The notes: a model not told the origin generated them from the sequence alone. A DNA stretch of 64,000 nt from Venturia oleaginea (GCA_013176395.1 JABMLP010000028.1:372001-436000), one strand, 5' to 3'. Numbered from the stretch's first letter, positions 21,604-31,884 are shown. Made by a program: numbers and translations.

Positions 21604-24195
21604 TTTGAGCCCCATCGGAGGCAGAGCTAGACGATACGATCGAAACTAGACTCGCGAGGGCGTCGGCCAGATGTACCTATAGAGATGGTCCCCAACGGAG
21701 GAATGCAACGGCAACGGCAACGGCAACGGCCTCCATCTCTTTAGGGTTGATAAACGCCGAACGATCGGACGGTTCACCAATAGTTCAGCGGAACCGTGAG
21801 ATCGAAAACGGGGAGCCCCATCGGAGGCAGAGCTAGACGATACGATCGAAAACTAGACTCGAGAGAGGGCGTCGGCCGGATATGCCTATAGAGATGGTCC
21901 CCAACGGAGGAATGCAACGGCAACGGCAACGGCCTCCATCTCTTTAGGGTTGATAAACGCCGAACGATCGGACGGTTCAACAATAGTTCAACGGAACTGT
22001 AAGATCGAAAGCGGTGAGCCCCATCGGAGGCAGAGCCAGACGATACGATCGAAACTAGACTCGCGAGGGCGTCGGCCAGATGTACCTATAGAGATGGTCC
22101 CCAACGGAGGAATGCAACGGCAACGGCAACGGCCTCCATCTCTTTAGGGTTGATAAACGCCGAACGATCGGGCGGTTCAACAATAGTTCAACGGAACTGT
22201 AAGATCGAAAGCGGTGAGCCCCATCGGAGGCAGAGCTAGACGATACGATCGAAACTAGACTCGCGAGGGCGTCGGCCTAGATGTACCTATAGAGATGGTC
22301 CCCAACGGAGGAATGCAACGGCAACGGCAACGGCCTCCATCTCTTTAGGGTTGATAAACGCCGAACGATCGGACGGTTCACCAATAGTTCAGCGGAACTG
22401 TGAGATCGAAAACGGTGAGCCCCATCGGAGGCAGAGCTAGACGATACGATCGAAACTAGACTCGAGAGAGGGCGTCGGCCGGATGTACCTATAGAGATGG
22501 TCCCCAACGGAGGAATGCAACGGCAACGGCAACGGCCTCCATCTCTTTAGGGTTGATAAACGCCGAACGATCGGACAATTCAACAATAGTTCAACGGAAC
22601 TGTAAGATCGAAAGCGGTGAGCCCCATCGGAGGCAGAGCCAGACGATACGATCGAAACTAGACTCGCGAGGGCGTCGGCCAGATGTACCTATAGAGATGG
22701 TCCCCAACGGAGGAATGCAACGGCAACGGCAACGGCCTCCATCTCTTTAGGGTTGATAAACGCCGAACGATCGGGCGGTTCAACAATAGTTCAACGGAAC
22801 TGTAAGATCGAAAGCGGTGAGCCCCATCGGAGGCAGAGCCAGACGATACGATCGAAACTAGACTCGCGAGGGCGTCGGCCAGATGTACCTATAGAGATGG
22901 TCCCCAACGGAGGAATGCAACGGCAACGGCAACGGCCTCCATCTCTTTAGGGTTGATAAACGCCGAACGATCAGACGGTTCACCAATAGTTCAGCGGAAC
23001 TGTGAGATCGAAAACGGTGAGCCCCATCGGAGGCAGAGCTAGACGATACGATCGAAACTAGACTCGAGAGAGGGCGTCGGCCGGATATGCCTATAGAGAT
23101 GGTCCCCAACGGAGGAATGCAACGGCAACGGCAACGGCCTCCATCTCTTTAGGGTTGATAAACGCCGAACGATCAGACGGTTCACCAATAGTTCAGCGGA
23201 ACTGTGAGATCGAAAACGGTGAGCCCCATCGGAGGCAGAGCTAGACGATACGATCGAAACTAGACTCGAGAGAGGGCGTCGGCCGGATATGCCTATAGAG
23301 ATGGTCCCCAACGGAGGAATGCAACGGCAACGGCAACGGCCTCCATCTCTTTAGGGTTGATAAATGCCGAACGATCGGACGGTTCAACAATAGTTCAACG
23401 GAACTGTGAGATCGAAAGCGGTGAGCCCCATCGGAGGCAGAGCTAGACGATACGATCGAAACTAGACTCGAGAGAGGGCGTCGGCCGGATATGCCTATAG
23501 AGATGGTCCCCAACGGAGGAATGCAACGGCAACGGCAACGGCCTCCATCTCTTTAGGGTTGATAAACGCCGAACGATCAGACGGTTCACCAATAGTTCAG
23601 CGGAACTGTGAGATCGAAAACGGTGAGCCCCATCGGAGGCAGAGCTAGACGATACGATCGAAACTAGACTCGAGAGAGGGCGTCGGCCGGATATGCCTAT
23701 AGAGATGGTCCCCAACGGAGGAATGCAACGGCAACGGCAACGGCCTCCATCTCTTTAGGGTTGATAAATGCCGAACGATCGGACGGTTCAACAATAGTTC
23801 AACGGAACTGTGAGATCGAAAGCGGTGAGCCCCATCGGAGGCAGAGCTAGACGATACGATCGAAACTAGACTCGAGAGAGGGCGTCGGCCGGATATGCCT
23901 ATAGAGATGGTCCCCAACGGAGGAATGCAACGGCAACGGCAACGGCCTCCATCTCTTTAGGGTTGATAAACACCGAACGATCGGACGGCTCACCAATAGT
24001 TCAGCGGAACTGAGATCGAAAAAGGTGAGCCCCATCGGAGGCAGCTAGACGATACGATCGAAAACTAGACTCGAGAGAGGGCGTCGGCCGGATATGCCTA
24101 TAGAGATGGTCCCCAACGGAGGAATGCAACGGCAACGGCAACGGCCTCCATCTCTTTAGGGTTAATACACGCCGAACGATCGGACGGTTCAACAA
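21604..24195 (-). repeat. 13-unit, ~201-bp tandem array derived from the element's own RNase H region
   Basis: The marker GGTCCCCAACGGAGGAATGC recurs at about 21687, 21896, 22096, 22298, 22499, 22699, 22899, 23101, 23303, 23505, 23707, 23909 and 24108. Spacings are 199-202 bp, plus one of 209 bp that has an extra CAACGG. Each unit joins sequence like 24471-24551 (RNase H, NPKEMEAVAVAFLRWGP) to sequence like 24195-24290 (ADALSR to PQWGS), skipping the 170 or so bases between. Two unit subtypes exist, and at 23.0-23.9 kb they alternate as a 404-bp dimer. Confidence 0.93.
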
Positions 24196-24199
24196 TAGT

Positions 24200-25582
24200 T
24201 CAGCGGAACTGTGAGATCGAAAGCGGTGAGCCCCATTGGGGGCAGAGCCAGGCGATACGATCAAACTGGACTCGAGAGAGGGCATCGGCCAGGCCGTTAG
24301 CCGTAGATGGAAGCCAGCGGGCTTCGATAACAATATCGCAGGCAGCGGCCTGAGTAACAATAGTGCGGAGATGGGTGTTGCTCTCACCACGAACAGCCTC
24401 CTTCGTCAACCCGGCCACGGCCGTAGAGTTGTCACAGTGGATAACGACCCGATTATGTGCCCAGAGAGACGGTCCCCAACGGAGGAATGCGACGGCAACA
24501 GCCTCCATCTCCTTAGGGTTGATAAACGCCGAACGATTGGACGGTTCAGCAATAAAAGCATGCTCGATTGCGATACTGTTGGTGTAATCCCCCCAAGAGA
24601 CATCGGTCTCAGAGGACTCGAAAAACAAGCCGCCGAGGCTTTGTTGTCCGGAGGCATCAGTAAAAAGGTGGAAACAACGGCGCTTTCGATAATCGAAGAA
24701 GTAGACCCCGTTGGTTAGCTCGAGCGCACGGAGCCACCAGAGAAGGTCGTCTCGTACACCGCTAGTCAGGCTCGGCGAAAGTGCCGATTGACTTCTCCGT
24801 ATGCTCCGCTCAGGTAGTCCCAGATCGATCGAGTGTAAACCCGGCCAAGGCGGAATGACGGCACTGGCCCAACTGAGCCGCCCGGCGAGGGACTTCGTAT
24901 CCCGGAGCCGCGGCCTTGTCTCGGAGAGGTGATCACGGATAGCCTGGATCAAAGAATCTCTCTTTTCGTCGGAGAGACGCAGTTCCAAGCGTACCGTATC
25001 AACCAGAAGACCTAATATCTCGACGGCCGTGCCGACCACGTCTTTGGCATCCTTGCGAGGAATCCCAAGTCGATCGGTGGTCTTGATCCAGAGTTCCGAA
25101 ACGCGGTCCGAAATTTCTTGAGACGTACATACAAACATAAAATCATCAAGGTAGTGCTCGATCGCGGTAGGGATACTGCGCGTGCCGGCCTGCTCGTCGA
25201 GAGCCCAATGGAGACCTTCCGCAAAGAGATTGAAGATAAATGGCGCAGTCCTGAGACCGAAAGGGAGGCGGAGTTCTTGATAATTGAGGCCGTTGAGGCA
25301 AAACCCAAGATACCAGGACGAAATGAGATCCACAGAGATGTTGCGAAAAGCGTGCGCAATGTCGCGTTTCATTAGAAGACAGCCCCGGCCTGTACGAAGG
25401 ACGTGCTGAACAATTCTGTCGACTCTGGTGTACTGTAGCTTGCCAAACACGCGTGGAATGGCATCGTTGACTGAAGTTTGGGGCGGCCAAGAGAGGTCGT
25501 GGATCCGGCGTAAGGTTCCGTCTTGTTTTGGGACCATCCCAAGAGGAGCGATAAACAGGCCCGGGTCTGTAGAGATAGCCAA
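24200..25582 (-). CDS. DIRS-like reverse transcriptase-RNase H
   Basis: About 460 codons, open upstream to about 25690 without an ATG. RT landmarks are PKQDGTLRRIHDLS, GRGCLLMKRDIAHAFRNI, LPFGLRTAPFIFN and the catalytic HYLDDFMFV. RNase H follows with HLFTDASGQQSLGG, FINPKEMEAVAVAFLRWG, VVIHCDNSTAVAGL and WLPSTANGLADALSR. The frame ends PQWGSPLSISQFR and stop. The repeat array begins here, and the first residues after PQWGS differ from those that lead into the recombinase at 21604. The original frame probably ran on into the recombinase before the array formed. Confidence 0.88.
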   Translation of the reverse strand: MAISTDPGLFIAPLGMVPKQDGTLRRIHDLSWPPQTSVNDAIPRVFGKLQYTRVDRIVQHVLRTGRGCLLMKRDIAHAFRNISVDLISSWYLGFCLNGLNYQELRLPFGLRTAPFIFNLFAEGLHWALDEQAGTRSIPTAIEHYLDDFMFVCTSQEISDRVSELWIKTTDRLGIPRKDAKDVVGTAVEILGLLVDTVRLELRLSDEKRDSLIQAIRDHLSETRPRLRDTKSLAGRLSWASAVIPPWPGLHSIDLGLPERSIRRSQSALSPSLTSGVRDDLLWWLRALELTNGVYFFDYRKRRCFHLFTDASGQQSLGGLFFESSETDVSWGDYTNSIAIEHAFIAEPSNRSAFINPKEMEAVAVAFLRWGPSLWAHNRVVIHCDNSTAVAGLTKEAVRGESNTHLRTIVTQAAACDIVIEARWLPSTANGLADALSRVQFDRIAWLCPQWGSPLSISQFR

Positions 25583-25626
25583 TCGGCCGGCGGCCAGCTC
25601 CTTCGCAACGTAGCCCGTAGCTTCGG

Positions 25627-26157
25627 CTACGGTCGCCTCGTCGGAGAAGTAGTTGTTCGAAACGCCGCGTACGCGAATCGTATGAGGCTCGCGGATCCCG
25701 ATGGAGGCGCCGTACGTGAGTCCGTACTGTTATCCGGCTCAGTCGCCCCCGGACGACTGGTGCCATGCGGTAGTTCGAGTAAAGAGCCCTCCCTAATTTT
25801 TGCAAGGCGCGCCGCCGCTTCTTCGCGTTTGACCTGCATCTGGAGGTCGCGCTCCTCCTTTTCGCGGTCCATCCTTAGCCTGTGAGCCTCTACGGCGCGA
25901 GCCTCAGCGGCCTGGGCATTGTTGATCGCGACCTGTTCGAGGGTCAGAGCTAGAGGCGGTGCCCGTGGCGGGGCTAACGTGGGCTGAGGTTGAGTAGGTG
26001 TCATCCCGCCGCCAATGGGTGTAAGAGACCGTGAAGATGACCTCTGGGTCTCGAAGACAATAGAGGGGGATCGGGTACGAGAGGAGCGAGTAGAGTGACC
26101 CGGTGGTAGGGATAAGTTGATAGGAACCGACGCGGTGATATCCTTCTTCGGAGGCAT
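25627..26157 (-). CDS. DIRS-like ORF1 (gag-like)
   Basis: A 176-codon frame starting MPPKKDITASVPINLSLPPG. It has a Ser/Pro-rich N-terminus, a Pro/Ala tract (PTQPQPTLAPPRAPPLAL) and a charged, probably coiled-coil helix (AAEARAVEAHRLRMDREKEERDLQMQVKREEAAARLAKI, residues about 82-120). Position and coiled coil fit a gag-like ORF1. Its last 20 or so codons overlap the RT frame, which is already open, so RT may be made by frameshifting. Confidence 0.65.
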   Translation of the reverse strand: MPPKKDITASVPINLSLPPGHSTRSSRTRSPSIVFETQRSSSRSLTPIGGGMTPTQPQPTLAPPRAPPLALTLEQVAINNAQAAEARAVEAHRLRMDREKEERDLQMQVKREEAAARLAKIREGSLLELPHGTSRPGATEPDNSTDSRTAPPSGSASLIRFAYAAFRTTTSPTRRP

Positions 26158-26566
26158 AAAGAAAGCGGTATAACTATTTAAAATCGTTAGCAGGTCAGCT
26201 CTGTTAATAAGTACAGAGCCCTAGAGATGCCAAGGAGCTCTTTGGAAGGGATTTCTGATGCTGGTGCAATATAACGATGCCCAAGACGTCGTCGAGGCCA
26301 GCGGTGTACTTGAAAAGTCTGTCGAGAAGCGGTGAACGGCTAAGCGCGGCGCGCGCAGCGGCGGGAAAGACTCGTAGGACGATAAGGAGAATATCGGGAT
26401 GAAGGACGAGTCCTACAACAACAATCTAGATACAAGACGAGCCTCAGAGGGCTCAGAAGTCGTGCGATATGCGAGATCGCCATGTTGTTGTTGTCGCTTG
26501 GTCGGACGAGGCCCTTGCTCCACCAGATAGACACTAGCAACATTGTTGTATACGATGTCAATGTGT

Positions 26567-29500
26567 TTAGACCTCATGAGCATGGGAGTCCTTAACCAGG
26601 CTGAGACAAGCTTGGTTGTCTCCTTTCAGAACCATGAGAGGCTCAAAAGCGTTCTTGCCTACCATGTCCGGATGTCCCATTTCCCTTAAAAGCGATGAAA
26701 GGAATTGAGCTTGTTTACCACCGCTGCTCATTGCCATGTATTCAGCTTCCATCGTAGAGGTTGCTACTGACTTCATCTTCTTGCTCATCCAGGCAACTGG
26801 TGCTCCAGCAAGAAAGCACACCCATCCTAGAATGGAGACCCTGTCTGCCTTGTTCATAGCGTAATCTGCATCTGAGTATCCCACAAGCCCAGTATGTCCT
26901 CCAATGCTGTATTCCACTCCAAGATCTGGAAATGACCTGAGGTACCTGGCTACTTTCTTAATTACCTTCTCATGGAATACCGTTGGGTCAGATGCATAGG
27001 AGCTGAGTCTTCCAATAGCAAAAGCTATATCTGGCCTGCACATCACCATTGGCCACATCCAAGTTCCCGTCTGCTCCTGGTAGCTCCCACTATCTGCGAG
27101 AGGATCTTTTGGTCCTGATTTCCTCAGATCATCACAGGAATCCATGGGTGATAGTGTGGGCTTCCCTTTTCCGCCGACATTCCAAACTTTGCGAGGGCCT
27201 CCCTGATGTAGTGTCCTTGGTCAAGCTTTAGGGTTTCCTTCTTTCTGTCTCTAGTGATCCTCATGCCAACAATCTTGTCTGGTTCTCCTAGGTCCTTGAT
27301 CTGGAAGATCTTCCCAAATTCTTGCTTGAACCATTTGATATTGTCGAGATTTGAGGATGCAATAGGTATGTCGTCTACCCATGTAAGAATCATGATGTCT
27401 CTCTCCTTGTGAACCAAAAGACAGGGGTCAACTTCTGATTGGGCAAAGCCCAGCTTCTTCAATTTCTCTACACAGAGTTGGTTCTAGTCTCTTGCTGCTT
27501 GTTTCAGACCATACAAGCTCTTCAGCATCTTGAAGACTTTGCCCGGTGGAATGTCTACTCCTGGGGGAGGGATCAGGAAGATGTCCTCTTTCAGGAATGA
27601 TTCGGTGAATGCATTGTTTACATCAACTACATGCATGTGGAGATTCTTCTTGGCAACAATAGCCACAAAGCATCTCCGGGTATCATGTCTAACAGTAGGT
27701 GCAAAGGTGTTCGTGAAGTCTACACCTAGTTTCTGTGAAAATCCTCTGGCCACAAGCCTTGCCTTGAACTTATCGATTGCTCCACTGATGAGGTACTTCA
27801 CGTCGAATACCCATTTGGATGTCACAAGATTGGCTTCCTTGGGGGGGACAACCTGGCTCCATGTGTGGTTGCTCTCCAGTGCAGCCAGTTCCTTCTGAAT
27901 AGCCTCCTTCCATAGGTGGCCCCATTTCTCGTCCTGGGTCGCCTCTTTGTAGGTCTTGGGGATAGGGATGTTGTGCTTGGCTCCCACTGTCTCCTTGCAC
28001 GCAATGAAAGCAGCTTCGTCGATCTCACTCAGGAAATCTTTCCCATCTGCAGCAAGCTCACTAGCCATCATCATGATCTGGGCGAACATAGCGTAATCGA
28101 GTCTTTTCGATGGTCTCTCGTCCGAGGTAATAGAGTCTGACCTAAGTCTCTTACGCCCTGTTGGTTCCTGAGCTTGAGCTGATGCAGGTGTAGAATGCAC
28201 AGGTGTAGAGGTAGGTTGAGTGGGGATTGCTGTCTCAGACTTAGCCGGGTGAGATGTTTCTGTTCGACTTGTTGCTTCCGGCCCTTGGGAGTCTGCCAAT
28301 GCAATTTCTTCTGGCGTGGATTTTCTAACAATTCTCTCAAAGACTGGGAATTTAGGTACCAATTCCCTAGCTGGCCTGGGTGTCTCAACAGTCTCTGGGA
28401 TTATTGGGAGTTTTCTCGGTCTTCCTCTTGGATTCCTGTTAAGGCTTGCTGAGTTGGTTTGACTTGCTATTCCGAGGTTCAAACTCAAGTCACCTCCTCT
28501 TTTATCTTCAAGGAACCTTACCGAGCTGTGTGTCTTGATGTCCCTGAAATCTGGATCCCAGAACTTCCACATTTTTCTTGTACCTTTGACATATCCCATG
28601 AAGACTACAGGCTTGCCAGTATTCATGAATTTGTCAGCCCTCGACTTTGAGGAGTTGTGCATTGCCCCTGCAAGCTCCTCTCTCGGGACATGTACAATAG
28701 CCTGACATCCCCATACTCGGAGGTGATCAATTGAGGGTTTCTTTCCTGACCATGCTTCTTCTGGGGAGAGCCTGAATCCTTCAACCTCTGGACCGTTGGC
28801 GAGAAGATTGCTGACATAGGTATGGGTTTCGATTGCTTCTGGCCAGAACTCAATAGGCATTCCGGAATCCTCGCACATAGTCCGGACATTGTTCTCTGAG
28901 GTCTGGATATTCCTTTCCGCAACCCCATTCTGGTTGGAACTATATGCATCTGTGAACTCAGGGTGAATACCCTCTTCCTTCTCCCGATCTCTCGCCAGCT
29001 TGACAAGTTCTCCCGCATCGTCGATCCTCACAGCTTTCAGCTTCTTCCCAGTTTCAGTCTCAGCTGACACTTTCCATTGTCTGAGTTCTTGAGGTGCATC
29101 CGACTTCTCTCATTGGCCTTGTCCATTTCTTTCGGGAAGCATTTTCGACGATCTGTAGGAACCACTTGAATCCCTTCCTTGACACGGGCAATGGTCCACA
29201 GATATCGACTGAGATAAGTTCCATAATTTCTTGCTTCGGTTCCGTCACCCTACCATAGCTTCTTTTCATTTTGGTAGTAAGACAGATCTTGCATGGACAG
29301 TCTCTTGACTCAAAGGTAGGAATTGACTGGTCTAAGGTAGTAACCTTGTGGACGTATCTTAGGGACTTGGCCCCGTAATGGGCAAACCTTCTATGCCATA
29401 GCTCCCACTGAGCCTTCTTCCTAGTGAGAGATGGGGACAGCTCCTCACTTTCGTCAAGGGGAATAGGTTCGCCTTCTGCAGAAGGGAAAGCCCATTCAAG

Positions 29501-29887
29501 CTCATGGACTTTTCTCCCTTTCCTCTTTCTCTTTTCCTGCAAGTTCTTGATGTTTGTAATGATAGGAACTCCTCTTCTAACGATAGTTTGAAGAACAGGT
29601 TCGCCAATGGCGCTTGAGAGAACATTGAAGTCTGGTGAGCGAATATCAAATTGAGTCGAGAGTTTATTCCATGATACAAGATTGACTCCGAGTCCAGGTA
29701 CAAGCAAAACCTTTTCAAGAACTACCTTATTGCCTCTCCTTTCCTCCATGACTGCATCTCCTTCATAACTCGCAGAAAGGATTCCGCCTCCAACCTTAAT
29801 CAGTCTCTTCATAGGTAATGGCTTGAGTTTACCCCTGAAGAGAGATTGTTGGTCAGTCATATGAGATGAGGCGCAGGAATCGAGCAT
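26567..29887 (-). pseudogene. Copia pol: protease, integrase, reverse transcriptase and RNase H (several lesions)
   Basis: Reading leftward on the minus strand: protease LDSCASSHMTDQQ (usually DSGAS), pre-integrase LWHRRFAHYGAKSL with CPCKICLTTKMKR, integrase core D...IDDAGELVKL and EGIHPEFTDAYSSNQNGVAERN, RT KWVFDVKYLISGAIDKFKARLVARG and the catalytic WVDDI. RNase H follows with VGYSDADYAMNKADRVS and STMEAEYMAMS. Lesions are a frameshift near 29.07-29.12 kb, an in-frame TAG near 27486 (Trp codon), a frameshift in an A-run near 27165 and a 2-bp loss near 26570. The last segment (HIDIVYNN) is cut by the DIRS-like insertion at about 26533. Confidence 0.88.
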
Positions 29888-31213
29888 TCATTGCTGGGGT
29901 AGGAGGCTACCCATCGCTTCGACGCTGGTATGGTCAACTTCATCATGGATCTCATCCTCGGAGGAGATCTCTTCTATTTCCTCGTCTCCAGTCTCAGGTT
30001 CTGACTGAGCAGAGTAAGCTCTTGCTGTTTTCTTGGGTCGCTGTTTCTTGACATCTAGGACTATCTTGGAAATCAGTTTCACAAGCTCGTCTTGGCTGAG
30101 GCTCTCGGAGGATGAGGCTAAATGCGAAGGCAATTTGGAACTTCGTTGCTTGGTTGTCGACTTCTTGAGGTTGGGACTCTTCCCTTTTCTTCTTTTTTCG
30201 ACGGTGTCTTTTGCAGCTGAGAGGTGTTCGCAGTCCATAATTAGGTGCGGGCCGTGACAGAGGTAGCAGCTAACATTCTTTCCGCTTCCAGATTTGTTCT
30301 TCTGGTTCTGGGCTACCATTGCCGTTTCGTTGATCCTGATGTCGGCCTCTCTTCCTTTCAGAAGCTTTAGGATGTGTTCTGGCTGCAGGTATGGCTGCGC
30401 TTGGATAGCTTGTTTCATTGCCGAGCACTCTGTTGGGAGAGCTGCCAGAAGGCGTCTCATCCTCTTCCCTGGGAGTTGGTAGTGCGCTTCTTCCGGAGAG
30501 ACTAATGCGATCTTTACCCCAAGATTGGTAAGATATGTCCACGAGCCATCGATTGTATCTCCCTCGTCCATCCTGAAGTTGACAAACTCCTGGATAGAAG
30601 AGGTAATATCCGCTGTCATGACCTCCATATACTTCGTCATCAGGACTTCCCACAGATCTGATGCCCTCTCGTAGATACTGTACAGGTTCTGGTCGTTCTC
30701 TGACAGGCACATCATGATCTTATGTGTCGCCTTGCTGTTAGCAGACACCCAGTCATCATAGGGCCTCATGGCTGAACTTGCCCTTGTCTTGTTTGACGAA
30801 GTATCTTGAGAGTCCTTCTCTTCCACGAAAGTAAACTCCGGGTGCGGGGAAGTATCTCCTCTAGCCTTGGCATCTTGATTTGCTGCCAGCTCTTTATCAT
30901 CTAGCTGTAGAGGGACTTTCACGAAGGTCTGTTTCTTTGGGCGAGAGGAGGGTGGAGCGGGGTAGGAGGATGTCGAGGGTTGTGAGGACCAAGGAATGAA
31001 TCCTTGTCCCTCAGCACCTGGTGGTTTTGGTGCTCTTGTTTGTACCAGATGGCGATCATCTGGAAGGTCGTATGTATTGTACTTGATGGCCTGGGAAATG
31101 ACCCACCAGGTCCCTTCACCAGTCAAGTAATTCCTTGCTCTTTGGAACCACGTCCTTGAGTTCTCGCAACTCAGTGCTGGCAGTGGCTGCCTGGATTTGT
31201 GCTCTGAAGACAT
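29888..31213 (-). CDS. Copia gag polyprotein
   Basis: A 441-codon frame starting MSSEHKSRQPLPALSCENS. It has the UBN2-like gag region (IMMCLSENDQNLYSIYERASDLWEVLMTKY...FVNFRMDEGDTIDGSW) and a CCHC-like knuckle CYLCHGPHLIMDCEHL. It ends in an in-frame TGA directly before the protease motif. Either a Trp codon mutated to stop or the stop is read through to make gag-pol. The frame is otherwise intact. Confidence 0.85.
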   Translation of the reverse strand: MSSEHKSRQPLPALSCENSRTWFQRARNYLTGEGTWWVISQAIKYNTYDLPDDRHLVQTRAPKPPGAEGQGFIPWSSQPSTSSYPAPPSSRPKKQTFVKVPLQLDDKELAANQDAKARGDTSPHPEFTFVEEKDSQDTSSNKTRASSAMRPYDDWVSANSKATHKIMMCLSENDQNLYSIYERASDLWEVLMTKYMEVMTADITSSIQEFVNFRMDEGDTIDGSWTYLTNLGVKIALVSPEEAHYQLPGKRMRRLLAALPTECSAMKQAIQAQPYLQPEHILKLLKGREADIRINETAMVAQNQKNKSGSGKNVSCYLCHGPHLIMDCEHLSAAKDTVEKRRKGKSPNLKKSTTKQRSSKLPSHLASSSESLSQDELVKLISKIVLDVKKQRPKKTARAYSAQSEPETGDEEIEEISSEDEIHDEVDHTSVEAMGSLLPQQ

Positions 31214-31440
31214 GTCCCTTAGTCTTCCTTTCCTGACTCTTGTCGAAGCACTTGTACACCTCTTATTCTTAGGGTTATTGTTCCTTTGTTCGATCCTGAC
31301 CCCGTCAGATCAAACGCCTGCTCTTATTCTTGGGAGAGATGGTGTCCCTGTTTGAATGCTGACCCTGTCACATTCAACGCCGTCTCTTATCCTTGGGAGA
31401 GACGTAGTTCCCTTTCTATCGGTTTAGTCCTGTAGAACCT

Positions 31441-31463
31441 AGGCAAAACCCGGGCTCATAACC
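31441..31463 (-). promoter_or_regulatory. Copia primer-binding site (initiator tRNA-Met half-molecule type)
   Basis: Immediately inside the 5' LTR the minus strand reads GGTTATGAGCCCGGG. Its complement GGGCTCATAACC is the anticodon arm of initiator tRNA-Met, including the CAU anticodon. Drosophila copia and yeast Ty5 are known to prime from such an internal tRNA-iMet fragment. The second Copia element in this window has the same site. Confidence 0.75.
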
Positions 31464-31654
31464 TGTTACGCTGAACGAGCAAAACAGAGTTATTCGGAGG
31501 TAGATTCAACACGAACTTAACGATAGGAGCCGATGAACAGAACGAGTGTCACCCTGTGACTTGACTGTATTGACTAAGGAGGTTAAGTACATCGTGGCAT
31601 CTATTATGTGCACTATGCCTGAGATATCAAGGACTGGCATGCCACTGTTCAACA
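31464..31654 (-). repeat. 5' LTR of the Copia element
   Basis: A 191-bp LTR bounded by TG and CA on the minus strand. It matches the two separated parts of the 3' LTR (18945-19087 and about 20248-20305) over their whole length with a few base differences. Confidence 0.88.
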
Positions 31655-31713
31655 TTTAAGAAAGCTATGATAAGGGATCACAGACCTGTGCCACGGAAGG
31701 AATATGGCATTAT

Positions 31714-31884
31714 TGTGACGGCACGGCACGTGACCATTAGATCACGTGCCATGGCTCGTGCACTTCCTACTTAGTCGGAGTTTCCTTACGAAACTCTTAC
31801 CTCTCTACCTTAGATCCTAAGTGTAATTCGGTGACATGTTCTGAAGTGCCTTGTGCCTTCGTATTGATATGCCGTGCTGTCACA
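31714..31884. mobile_element. 171-bp solo LTR or MITE with 5-bp target duplication
   Basis: It starts TGTGACGGCACGGC and ends GCCGTGCTGTCACA, a 14-bp inverted repeat with one mismatch. It is flanked by ATTAT on both sides (31709-31713 and 31885-31889). TG..CA ends with a 5-bp duplication fit a solo LTR. The long inverted ends also fit a MITE. There is no coding capacity. Confidence 0.75.

Larger units (their letters stand above)
20461..26533 (-). mobile_element. DIRS-like tyrosine-recombinase retrotransposon inserted in Copia pol
   Basis: Order on the minus strand: ORF1 (26157-25627), reverse transcriptase-RNase H (about 25690-24200), a tandem-repeat array (about 24195-21604) and tyrosine recombinase (21603-20856). 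RT-RNase H plus tyrosine recombinase without integrase or protease defines the DIRS order. The ends carry a short inverted repeat: TGTCTATCT at 20461 and its complement AGATAGACA ending at 26533. Joining the flanks restores the Copia frame with at most one base duplicated, as expected of recombinase-mediated insertion. Confidence 0.85.
18945..31654 (-). mobile_element. Ty1/Copia LTR retrotransposon, interrupted by a DIRS-like element and by an insert in its 3' LTR
   Basis: LTRs start TGTTGAACAG and end CGTAACA on the minus strand. The 5' LTR is at 31464-31654. The 3' LTR is at 18945-20305 and is split by a 1.1-kb insert. A primer-binding site follows the 5' LTR and a purine tract (ATGAGTGGGAG) precedes the 3' LTR. 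Domains in order are gag, protease, integrase, reverse transcriptase and RNase H, all on the minus strand. The RNase H end lies at 20330-20460, cut off from the rest by the DIRS-like element. No convincing 5-bp target duplication is seen at the outer LTR edges. Confidence 0.9.

Noticed and set aside
21950..22950. Plus-strand 65-codon frames repeated every 200 bp within the array (MINAERSDGSTIVQRN-type).
   Set aside because: They are the reverse side of an RNase H-derived tandem repeat and exist only because the unit length allows open frames.
26567..29887. Repeat-induced point mutation as the cause of Copia stops.
   Set aside because: One stop fits a CpA-to-TpA change, but frames are largely open and most lesions are indels, so a RIP claim is not supported by eye.
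18945..31654. A 5-bp target duplication for the large Copia.
   Set aside because: Outer flanks (TTTGG-like and TTTAA-like) do not match; recombination or later change may have removed it.
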